Assembly: GCF_035046505.1 (NCBI RefSeq)
Contig: NC_089823.1
Coordinates: 108,523,412-108,587,411 of the forward strand
Direction: 5' to 3'
DNA: 64,000 nucleotides
DNA from: Tiliqua scincoides
Taxonomy: Eukaryota > Chordata > Lepidosauria > Squamata > Scincidae
Positions 12,163-21,315 of this stretch are shown piece after piece. The position numbers and the translations under genes were made by a program. Below the pieces are notes generated by a model, which worked only from the letters and a program-made list of their open reading frames with translations, searched no databases and was not told the DNA's origin. Position 1 is the stretch's first letter, and each line of letters starts with the position of its first letter.

Positions 12163-12438
12163 CAGAGTCGTACCACCCCTGCAGCTCAAGGTAGCTTGTA
12201 CCATCAGCACAAACTGGAGGGTGGGCCCAAGAGGATGCGCTTCAATTGCTTCCCCACTCAAGAAGCAATTGAAGCACATGCGCCCTTCTCAGCAGCCAGT
12301 TGGGCAAAATTGCCCAGCCCTCTGTAGAGCAAGCACGAGTGCTCCAACGCGCATGCGCCCTAATGACGTCATGATGCTATGTGGTGTCATGATGTCACGG
12401 CATTCCCCTGGGCGCAAAAAGACGTTGGTATGCCTCTG
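12163..12438. mobile_element. non-autonomous hAT element with perfect TSD (276 bp)
   Basis: Left end CAGAGTCGTACCA and the complement of the right end, CAGAGGCATACCA, are matching TIRs. Both flanks carry the 8-bp duplication ATCAAATG (12155-12162, 12439-12446). The TSD lacks the central TA of the Buster-type elements, so this is a different hAT group. The interior is unusually CpG-rich and holds a 14-bp perfect inverted repeat (12239-12252 / 12262-12275, 9-nt loop) and a full CRE palindrome TGACGTCA (12364-12371). Confidence 0.9.
12364..12371. promoter_or_regulatory. CRE-like palindrome inside hAT
   Basis: Perfect TGACGTCA, the consensus bound by CREB/ATF factors. A related TGATGTCA lies ~25 bp downstream. 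Its presence is direct; any activity is inference. Confidence 0.4.
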
Positions 12439-12446
12439 ATCAAATG

Positions 12447-14559
12447 GTAATTGTAGACATTGCTTGATAGCCTGGACATGTGAAACTGCTACTCTGTCAT
12501 CGCAGAAAAGTTTTCAAATATCATTGTTGTTGACAACTAGCTAACATCAAAAGTCAAGATGAGAGCTTATACACCAATAATAGTTTGGCTATAATCTCAT
12601 CACTGCAGGGGCAGCTGCTTCAGTTAAATTTCCCCAATCTGGCAATCTCTTGTAGGGGCTCCTCTGACGCACACCAAGAAAACCATCTAAAGGATAAATG
12701 ATGATGTTAACAGGTATGTTTTTAATCCTGTATTAACTTCTGCACAAAGGGAAAAATTATCTCATGTGGTGTGAGATGACTGGCCAATGGCATGGTTCTG
12801 TGATTAGGCAAGAAAAGACAGGGGAGATGAAGGTCAAAGTTCAGCAAATAAACATCTATTGTGATGATAATTTGACAATGATAGGGAAAGAGGATCAAAA
12901 TAAAGCCCCCCCCCCAACAAAATGCATTTGCACAAAAAAAAGAAAGGATAGTTGCATTAATTGTGGTATCAATTTGAGAGCACCTAAAATAAGGAAAGAG
13001 AAGAGGAGAGTTTGGGAGTTGATGGTGAAGCCACTCCAAGGACCAAATTTACCAGCCTGTTTCTGTTGGATGAAGTGTACTGCATTGCAGGACTTGCAGG
13101 GTTAGGATGCCAAGACCAAGCACTTCTCCTATTACAAAGCACGGTATCAAAAGATGGGGGGAAAGGGCTTTGAAACAAACCCAAGTCCTAGGTAGCAGCT
13201 ATAGCTAGCTCAAGGAAGGAAAGTAGAACAAGTGAGCCAGACCTGCTTTTCCAAGAGAAGGGGCATGTTCCAAGCAGTGTTCCCTGTAAAGTGCATAGTT
13301 GCACAGCCAAGCACAGTGCAAAGTTTGACAACCCAGGTGTTTGGCAGTGAGATCATTACATCAGAAATGGCGCCATCCAGAGATGGCATCATCACCCAGC
13401 TGTGCACCTTACATCTGAAGAAGGGGTCCATGCACTGGTGCAAACTCTTTGGAGGGAATGTAGGTTGCACGATAGCCCATAAAGGGTGATAGTCTAGCCC
13501 ATGCTGGAACAGCAGCTTTTGTTTGAGCTTGGCGGGAAAATCAGGGAAAAGCAGGAAGGGAGAAGGGACCAGGAGTTAGTGATCCTGGGTGCAGGCTTGA
13601 CAGGGTTGTCCTTGAGCTGCAGCTGGAATGGGGATAGTTTAATACAGCCCCAGTGGGTCAAATGCATGAATGCAGCAACAGCAAGACTGGCAGATGAATG
13701 AAGGATGAAAGACAGTATTCTGGTGATCCAGCTTTATATACTTTTTTCCCCCATTGGGCTCTGTGGAAGCCCTTGTGGGATGAGCTCATCAAGGAAGCTT
13801 CTTTTTTGGCTTGATGGCCCTTGCTGGTTTATCCCCTGTTCAGAATGGGTCATTCCATTATACTCACACCATGCTGAGGATATGATAGCTAACTAACTCA
13901 GGAGGACAGTTGCTTCATTAGCATGGCTCCTTGATTGAATTTGACCATGGAGTTTCTGAGGACAGCTAGGATCCTTCTCTGGAGTTGTTAACAACTTTGT
14001 TTGCTCCAAGTCAAGAAGCTCCTGGGAAGTGGCATTTGCTCACAGGGTCAAGTACAATCGCCCATGGCATTTTCCAAGGAGCAGAAAAGGCTTTTTCCAA
14101 GTCAGAGTGGAGGGAGAGGTGATTGCACTGACAATTAAAAGTGTGGCTTCTTGCCATCTGTCCAGTTTCAGAGTTGTATTACTGGCCTGGGTCATGATCT
14201 TCTGGCCGGCATCTAGCACCAGGCACGCAGGTGAATCACACGTCCTGCTTAAAAAAAAAAAGTAAAAAAAAAAAGTACTTAAAAAAAAAAGTCAAAAACC
14301 TTGTCAGGCAGCAATGATTCCTCATTCATTTTAACAGAGGTGGCATTTTGCATGGGCATAAAATACAAATTGATGCTGAGTGCCCCGCTTCCCTGTTAAA
14401 GAGAACAGAATTTGTATTAGAATAATTTGTGAAGTCAAGCTTAGATTTTGGTGCCATATTCAAGTATTGTGGCTGTAAATGATGCTTTATTATTATTCTT
14501 TTCCTACATTTGCCTACTTGTGAGTAAACATGCACTTGAAGCTCAATTTCACTTTCCAT
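12447..14559. other. unannotated stretch, one possible degenerate hAT
   Basis: Mostly unique-looking. At ~13275 the string CAGTGTTCCCTGTAAAGTGC resembles a hAT left end known from amniotes, but I found no matching right end or TSD. Poly-A tracts with an 'AAGTA(A/C)' spacer lie at 14250-14290. No exon recognised. Confidence 0.35.
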
Positions 14560-14567
14560 AGAGTGCA

Positions 14568-14716
14568 GCAACTGTTACCCTGCATATGCCCAATCTTGTC
14601 TGATCTTGGAAGCTAAGCAGGGTCAGGCCTGGTTAGTACTTGGATGGGAGACCACCTGGGAATACCAGGTGCTGTAGGCTTATACCATAGTCTTTCGAGA
14701 CTGAAGGTTGCCAACC
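14568..14716 (+). repeat. 5S-rRNA-derived SINE with TSD
   Basis: The 5' part (about 14575-14682) is recognisably 5S rRNA, with the internal Pol III promoter segments 'AAGCTAAGCAGGGTC' (A-box region) and 'TTGGATGGGAGACC' (C-box region). A unique tail follows, ATAGTCTTTCGAGACTGAAG then 'GTTGCCAACC'. It is flanked by an 8-bp duplication AGAGTGCA (14560-14567, 14717-14724). This makes it a SINE3-class retroposon rather than a 5S gene. Two more copies lie at 41814 and 55330. Confidence 0.92.
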
Positions 14717-14724
14717 AGAGTGCA

Positions 14725-15028
14725 ATACATTTTCCTTGTCAGCTTGGAAAGGGGAAAACTTTCTTCTCCAGTGTTTTTGGACCTGTGTTCACCAAACTGG
14801 GACCATTCTTGTGGTGTTGTGTTCTTCTCAGCTTACCCTTTGAAGTGGACTGAGGCACCGTTGCCTACTTATAAGTAAATGCAAGTGTGTGGCTCAGTTT
14901 CACTTTTCATAGAGTTCAATACATTTTCTTAGTCAGCTATTGGTTTGTCAGTTTCAGTTTCATGACCCAACATCATTAGGTTGTGACCCACTGGTGGGTC
15001 CTGATCCAAGGTTTAGGAAAAACTGCTC
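14725..15028 (-). repeat. unnamed interspersed repeat with a hAT-like end
   Basis: Contains 'gggaccattcttgtggtgtt' and 'ctcagtttcacttttcatag', matching the reverse complement of 34260-34420 and partly 49600-49735. A second copy of its 'cacttgaagctcaatttcac' portion lies just upstream at 14510-14560, so it is locally duplicated. The right edge 'GTGACCCACTGGTGGGTCCT..AAAACTG' resembles the right end of the hAT at 16479. A matching left end was not found. Confidence 0.5.
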
Positions 15029-15044
15029 TAGAACAAAATATACA

Positions 15045-15083
15045 TAAGAATGTAAGTAAAGCCCTACTGGATCAGGCCTACAA
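15045..15083 (-). mobile_element. short CR1 3'-end remnant
   Basis: 'ACATAAGAATGTAAGTAAAG' then 'CCCTACTGGATCAGGCC' matches the complement of the CR1 3' terminus (terminal repeat plus the 'ggcctgatccag' block). Only ~40 bp remain. Confidence 0.6.
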
Positions 15084-16470
15084 ATATATCCACAAAAATG
15101 GAGATATAAGAAACTTCGTGTTAGGCTGCTTATAGATTAGGGATGGCTTTTTCATACTTCGGGTTTTCTTACAATCAGTGGATTGGGCTGTGGCCATCCC
15201 ATCAAATAAAATAGAAAAAGAAATGCTGGAGCTACTGCTCTCCAGCATTGGGGTGATTCATTTTGGGGTCATGACTGCAGGTAAAAAGCACACCATTTTC
15301 CAGGCTTGGATTAATTTCCTTCAACAAATACTTACCTTTGAATCTGAACCATGTGCATATTTATCTCTATCCCACCTCTGCTCCAATATTCGACTGCCAT
15401 TGTTTGCATAACACAATATTCTTGTCGGTGTTTGTTCCAGAGAATGAGATTTAGAAAGGTGATTCTTTTTATTATACCCTTGTCTTTGGTTTTCCATCTT
15501 TGCACAGAAGTTTTACCCAAACAAGAATGTGTTTTAGGTTTCGCACAGTTTGCACTTGTGAGTAAAAGTCAGTTCCATGAGAGGATTCCTTCTGTGTATG
15601 AAACCCTTCCTCATGGCCTAAAAAGACCATCCAAGTGGGCACTTTGCTTCTTATAAATGCCAAGTGTTGGCCCTCTTGCTAAGCCGAGCAGCTTATCTTT
15701 GTGATTCAACAAAACCAACCGAACAAAATGTCCTCTCTCCTGGAGGAATGCTCATTATCTCTGTCTATTGCAGGGTCTGGCAACTGGCAGTCTGCAGCAA
15801 GAATCTGGTCCATGCAAGTCTTGCTTACCTGGCCCCTGAGGCAATATTGGTTTGGAAGCAAAGCAGTCCTGGAATTCTCTTCTGTCACAACTGTCAGTTT
15901 AAATGAAGGTCCAACAGCTGCATAATATTCAAGCCAGGTCGCAGTTGCTCAGCAACTGCACAGGCACCAGTTTTCACTTCCAGGTCAGGAGAGGAATTAA
16001 GAGCTGTTTGCATGATCAGAAAGCGACCAGACACTTGACTTCTCCCTGATTTTCCTTCCCCTCCATGTCACGTAAGGTGGTATAACCCATGATGTGGCTC
16101 TTGCATCCCACAAATTGGAGTGGATGTTAATCTGAGCTCTTTGAAAAGATCTTGAACTTGGCACAAATCCACTGCATCCTTTATGATAAGGGATGTTTAT
16201 AATAGCAGGAGCTCTGTAGCTTGATATCTGTATGTTTATCTCTGATATAGCTGTTGGCATCTGGGAAACTGTCTACTCCCACAAATGGATACAGTGCCCT
16301 TTTGAAACTTATCCACCAGGCTTCCTCTGTTTGTGCCAGCTGACTTGCTGCCTGGCCTGACCTGCCTCTGGGAGGACTGATCTATTCCAGTGGCAGGCCT
16401 GGTACTCAGTTGTCAGATCCAGGTGTCACATCTAATTGAGCTCTGAGGATCAATTAATCCTCGCTAGAGA
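15084..16470. other. unannotated stretch
   Basis: Unique-looking DNA. Overlapping frames of ~80-100 codons around 15.35-15.9 kb on both strands lack domains and are not supported as exons. Confidence 0.35.
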
Positions 16471-16478
16471 CTTTAGAC

Positions 16479-16924
16479 CAGTGGTTCCCAAACTTTTTAG
16501 ATGTCCTAGAGCAGCCATTTTCAACCACTGTACCATGGCACACTGGTGTGCTGCGAGTGGTCCACAGGTGTGCCACAGGAATTTGAAGGAAGGTCATTTA
16601 TTAGTAGGGCCAATGGGGGATGTGAGCCCCCACTGGCAGCACAGTGTGCCTTGTCAATTGTCAAAAACCTGATGGTGTGCCTTGACAATTTTAATGCCTG
16701 GTCAATGTGCCATGTGATAAAAAAGGTTGAAAACCACTGTCCTAGAGGCTGCTGCCTGATTTATGCCAAGGGATGTGGCTATAATTGTGGTTAGGCAACA
16801 GTGCTCCCTCCAAGTAGTAGCTTGTTTGATGCACATCCTAATCTGCCTTGTCAGTTCCACAAACCACCAAAAATTGGGTCACAACCCACTGATAGGTCCC
16901 AAACCCACAGTGTGAGAACCACTG
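16479..16924 (+). mobile_element. non-autonomous hAT, split by a second hAT
   Basis: Left end CAGTGGTTCCCAAACTTTT and right end AGTGTGAGAACCACTG are imperfect TIRs. The 8-bp TSD CTTTAGAC is perfect (16471-16478, 16925-16932). A different hAT with its own TSD interrupts it at 16504-16747, leaving ~210 bp of this element. The right half carries the 'gggtcacaacccactgatag' signature shared with fragments at 14978 and 24612. Confidence 0.92.
16512..16739 (+). mobile_element. 228-bp hAT MITE nested in the hAT at 16479
   Basis: Starts CAGCCATTTTCAACCACTG and ends AGGTTGAAAACCACTG. The perfect TSD TCCTAGAG lies at 16504-16511 and 16740-16747. Full-length relatives lie at 43294 and 46676. All three are the same length within a few bases, with no transposase. 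Confidence 0.95.
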
Positions 16925-17697
16925 CTTTAGACTAAGGCCTTGGCAAGACCCCACATAGGGATGGAGCTTGGCTAAAGTCCACCTATACTCATGAGAGCCT
17001 AGATCTCCTCCTAGGCCAGTGGTACTCAAACCTTTCCGGGCAGTGGCTCCCTTGACCCCCGTGGCTGTTGGCCATGACTCCCCATCATGTTTCTGAGGGC
17101 TGGAAGTGACATCATTAAACAGGAAGTGGCCAGAAATATTAACTATATTAAATATATTAAATATAATATAATATTAAATATATATTAACTATATTAATAT
17201 TAATTATATTAATCATATCATTAATTAAATGCAGATCTTAAAAATATATTATTAATACACAGCAACACCTATCAAATGTTTATGCCTAATAAAGGTTTTG
17301 TTGTTGTTGTAATACACAGCAATATACATGCTTTATAAATGATCAGCTGCTGATCACTGTTGGAGACAGGATGCTGGAGTAGGCAGATTTTGTCTGGTCC
17401 AGGAGGACACATTTTTTTAACTTTGTAAGCATACCAATAGAATTGTTTTATCAAATGAACTTTGTGAACAACCAGTCTGACCAACATTGCACACACACAC
17501 ACCCCTGTGGACCCCAATCCAACTAGTCATTTCTCCCATTCTCCTTGGATAGAATTGAACTCTTTATTAATAAAATGAAATTAAATTTTTCCAGCAGCTG
17601 GTGGGGAAAACAAAAATAGACCATGAAAATATATCAGAGCTGATAAGGGTTTGGTTAGGAAGCTGATTTGTCTCCTATACTAGGAGATGCACAGCTC

Positions 17698-17766
17698 AAG
17701 CCTATGCATGTCTACTCAGAGTCAATGGGGCTTACTTCCAGGAAAGTGTGGATAGGATTGGGCTGG
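17698..17766 (+). repeat. short palindromic MITE inside a hAT
   Basis: 'CCTATGCATGTCTACTCAGA', 'CAATGGGGCTTACTTCCAGG', 'GTGTGGATAGGATTGGGCTG'. Complete at the right end, shortened in the middle. Confidence 0.75.
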
Positions 17767-18117
17767 CAATCACTTCATCAATGGCTGATAAGTATTCCCT
17801 TCAAATAACAAGATTCATCACTTTAAAAATACAGCCTCTCCTCTTCAGTCAAACAACAAGATTAATAAATCACTTTCAAAACAGTACCCTTTTTCTGCTC
17901 CTGGCCAAGTAAAGTGTGTGCTTCTCTCCCCTCCCCCTTTGCCAACTGCATGGAAACAACTTTAAGGGGAGAGGGAGGAAAGCGGGAAGGTTTGGAGATC
18001 GAAAGGGGGGAGTGGAAGAGGGAGGGGTTGAAAAGAGAGATTTCACTTTGATGAGAAGCGATCCCAGGCTGGGAACTAGGAACCAACCAGACAAGGATCA
18101 GCCAGGGTTAAGGACTG

Positions 18118-18146
18118 CCGAGCATGCTCGGAAGAGGGCGGGGCGG
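18118..18146. promoter_or_regulatory. palindrome plus GC-box pair within hAT interior
   Basis: CCGAGCATGCTCGG (18118-18131) is a perfect 14-bp palindrome whose core GAGCATGCTC fits the p53 half-site pattern RRRCWWGYYY. GGGCGGGGCGG (18136-18146) is an Sp1-type GC box. Co-occurrence within 30 bp in an otherwise AT-rich region is observed; promoter function is only possible. Confidence 0.3.
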
Positions 18147-18333
18147 AAGCAGCCGCTCTCGCAGCTGAGCAACTCCCCTTTCTTCTGCTTTAAAGAAAAA
18201 AGTGCAGACAATGGGGCTTGTATTCTGCCCAGGGGTGTGACTGTATCACTGTGAGAGGACATCCAGTGCCTCCCCTTTCAGTTCCTGGTGCCTCCCTAAA
18301 GAGCCTCACAGTTTGAATAACACTGTCCTAGGC

Positions 18334-19507
18334 AATTAGCAGGGTAAAGACATATCCAGTGGTGTGGAAGCCAGTTGGCCAGAAGAAGGAGTTTGCTGAG
18401 GGTTGTCATCATACCTGTCTTGCTTTCCTGGAAGTGCAATAAGTTTCAAAGGTTTCCCTCTCCTAAAACCAAGTTCCAGGTTTTTACATAGAAGGATGGT
18501 TTGTTCCCAATGCACCTTTTTCCATCTTTGAAGTAAGGATTACTCCTCATTTGTCAGGAGAGGCAGGTTCAGTTGGGAGGATGGCCAGCACGGATCAGTT
18601 TGGAAAAACAGGCCTGGACTGGCCCTTGCTTTGTCTGAGGAAAATGTGTCATTAATCCATATAAGTGGACAGAGAATGTAGACTGAGAAGTAGGGGTGTG
18701 GTGTTGGGGAAAGAACTCAGTATTTTTTCATGGTTTGTTTTTTTCTCTCCATGAGATGCTAAAGCATTTTTGTGTGCTGCTGTTTAGTTACTAAACCTTT
18801 ACTGAATGAGAACATACAATCACATTCCTTCCCACATTGTCTCCCACCTTAGCAACAATCGCAGAAACAGTATCAGGAGAGGCTCACTTTCACTTGTAAA
18901 TGCCTTGTTCAAAAATGTCTTTCATTTTGGTGTCTCTTGTATTGCTTTACTAGATGAAAATGCCCCCTTGCTTGATTTTAGAGGAAAATTCAGAGAAAAT
19001 GTGAGACTTTCGTTAATCAGTCATTTAACCAAATACCGTGTTTCGATGTCAGGGCCAAATATTAATTATGTTAATGTGACTGGTAGAGATGTTTAATTTT
19101 GTCTCTAAAATTATAGCCATGGGAGGGGGGAGGATTGTGGTGTGTGTATGTGGGGGGGGGGGAATTAACTCATTGGCCTTGCCATGATCCTGATTGCCTT
19201 GATCCGCAACTACTGTTTTCCCTGGGAGGTGCAAAGGGTTAGCCCTCCATGTCACAGTTCCAATCCAGATCTCACCTTCCCATGGCTATTTATGAAAGAA
19301 ACAACAAAAATCCCAGGGCCATTCACATTAATTAATTACATTCATTATTAATTAATTAAATTCACATTATTAATATAAGGTGCTGTTCAGATCTTAGTCA
19401 AGTCAATTCTGACCAAATCTGACAGAATCCAAAGGGCTGGTTGTGTTGATTTTTCATACACATTGGAATTTTAGACCCCTTCTCACAGACAAAGATGAGC
19501 ACACATA
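18334..19507. other. unannotated stretch
   Basis: Unique-looking, with G-tracts near 19130-19160 and an ATTAATTA-rich patch at 19330-19375. Nothing recognised. Confidence 0.35.
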
Positions 19508-19687
19508 GGGCCCAATCCTATCCAGTTTTCTAGTGCTGGTGCTGCTGTGCCAATGGGGTATACACTGCTTCCTGTGTTGGGGTTGCAGTCACAGAGGCCT
19601 CCTCAAGGTATGGGAACATTTGTTTCCTTACCTCAGGGCTGCATTATGGCTATACTGGTGGTGAAAAGTTGGATAGGATTGGGCCCA
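19508..19687. mobile_element. ~180-bp MITE, GGGCCCAATCCTATCC ends
   Basis: Termini GGGCCCAATCCTATCC and GGATAGGATTGGGCCC are a perfect 16-bp inverted pair. The interior matches the 11499 copy ('gctgtgccaatggggt', 'gaggcctcctcaagg'). The perfect TIRs suggest it is younger than its relatives. Confidence 0.82.
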
Positions 19688-21038
19688 TACACAGCACCAC
19701 CTGAACAGCTGCTCATGCAAATTGGAAGATCTTCCAAAGCTGTAAGATGAGAAAAATCCATCGCTCCTGTGTTTTTGAGTGAAAAGTACACTAGAAAGTA
19801 GGATGGCGTTTCTGATCACTGTTTTACAATCAGTAAACAGATCTTCAGAGCTGCTTAATCAAGGCCAGTTGCAAAGGCTCCAGTGCCTAATGCCTACATG
19901 ATTGGTTGGTTTCACGTTCAAGAAGACCCCCTGGAAGTACTTCACATTATGCTCTCCTGACCATGCAAATGACATTAGAAATCTATAAGGAACAAGTAGA
20001 CCTGGACCAGTGTTAGGTTTTTAATTGTGTAATATTGGGGGCAGGATTCATCCAACATTAAGCACTTCAAAGTGCCCTTTAATTTCAGTTGGAGAGATTT
20101 AAGATGCACTTAATGCACTGAAATCAAAGAGAATGCCAAAGTGCATAACTTTGGGTGGTTGGATCTTTCTAACTGAAGTGGTCAGCTAAAGACTAATTTA
20201 GAAATTATAAGAAAATTGATTAAGAAACCAATCAAAACTCAGTCCTGCTTATCTCCAGGTCGGTTTATTTAGGATTACAGCAGAAATGATGTAGAGCTGC
20301 TAATCAGAACACAAAGGGGTCAGTTTTTACATTTTGACAGAGGACTATTTATATTTTTAAAAAGGCATCACTGTGATCCTTTGCAAAATGCAGGTCTGCC
20401 AACTGTGATATTGCAAACGGATATTACAAAACATCAAAGTGAAATCCTGTATGGTTGATTTGACGATATCCAATTTATTACTGTACCCCACAGAGACATT
20501 ACTTAATTTGACGTGTGATGCATTTTTAAACTTGGTCTTTTTTTGTCTCCCCGCTGACTTCATGTTGCTGAAGATGAAATGAAATGAAGCACACAAAATG
20601 GAACACACACAAGCGATGGGCTGTTAACTTTGTTATTTTAACAGCCCTGTACTACAAGTCTGTAGCTAAGACAGCGAGGCCTGTGCGTGGATAGGAGTTT
20701 GACTTCTACCAGACCTGTAGATTATTTATGACAGGGTGTAGGAGTTAAACTAAAGCTCTTTCGCTCATCCTTCCTGGAATGAACAGGCCTTGCTAATGAC
20801 ATCCATCCACTCATTTGTTCATGGCTGATGGATCATATGATTAGGGCCTGCTCTCACTTATTTGATGATCATAAGCTGATGGATATTCAAGGTTCTAAAT
20901 GTAGGAGAGTAAACCTGCATGAGCTCACTCCTCTACCCTACCTACCCCTACCTACCTACCTACCTACCCCTAACTAGACTCCTGTGCCCTGCCTACTAAT
21001 CTATGCAACCAGGCTGGAAAGGAGGACAGAACCAATCA
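19688..21038. other. unique stretch, candidate conserved non-coding DNA
   Basis: No repeat family recognised. Segment 20350-20900 is unique, with low CpG and many AT-rich factor-like cores (TTTGATGATCATAAGC, TCATATGATTAGGG), the style of vertebrate enhancers. A (CTAC)n/(CCTA)n run lies at 20936-20970. Evidence for conservation would need cross-species alignment. Confidence 0.3.
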
Positions 21039-21046
21039 GCTCAATC

Positions 21047-21307
21047 CATTGGATCCCAAGTTTACCTGGATCATGATACTCCCATAGCCAATTCTTTCTG
21101 ACTGAGCTGGGTGTCGTCGTCTTGGATTTCACAAAATGTCATGAGATCCAAGATGGTGGTGCCCAATTCTCTTGAGATTTTGCAAGATTTGACATGGCAG
21201 CACCTGGGGGAAACAGGTAGGAGGGGCTACTGGGGACATCCCATGGTGCCCCTGTGAGTGTACTGTGATGCCCTAAGGCATCACAATGCACACTTTGGGA
21301 ACCATTG
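21047..21307 (+). mobile_element. old non-autonomous hAT (261 bp)
   Basis: Left CATTGGATCCCAAGTTTACC; right ACTTTGGGAACCATTG. The flanking octamers GCTCAATC (21039-21046) and GCTTAATC (21308-21315) differ at one base, as expected for an aged TSD. The interior 'cctaaggcatcacaatgcac' is non-coding. Confidence 0.8.
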
Positions 21308-21315
21308 GCTTAATC

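Larger units (their letters stand above)
17017..18325 (+). mobile_element. 1.3-kb non-autonomous hAT with perfect TSD
   Basis: Left end CAGTGGTACTCAAACCTTT; right end GTTTGAATAACACTG. TSD TCCTAGGC is perfect (17009-17016, 18326-18333). The interior has an AT-rich (TATTAA)n-like patch at 17130-17235, a short sequence like an L2-type 3' tail ('TATGCCTAATAAAGG' near 17281), a palindromic MITE (17698) and a GC-rich block at 17900-18200. There is no transposase ORF; the frames at 17862-18254 have no domain. Confidence 0.9.

Noticed and set aside
13275-13480. hAT element starting CAGTGTTCCCTG
   Set aside because: Left end is suggestive, but I found neither a right terminus nor a target duplication.
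14575-14682. 5S rRNA gene
   Set aside because: The 5S-like region is diverged, fused to a SINE tail and flanked by a TSD. It is a SINE, as are 41814 and 55330.
20936-20970. CRISPR-like or regulatory tandem repeat
   Set aside because: Simple (CTAC)n microsatellite.
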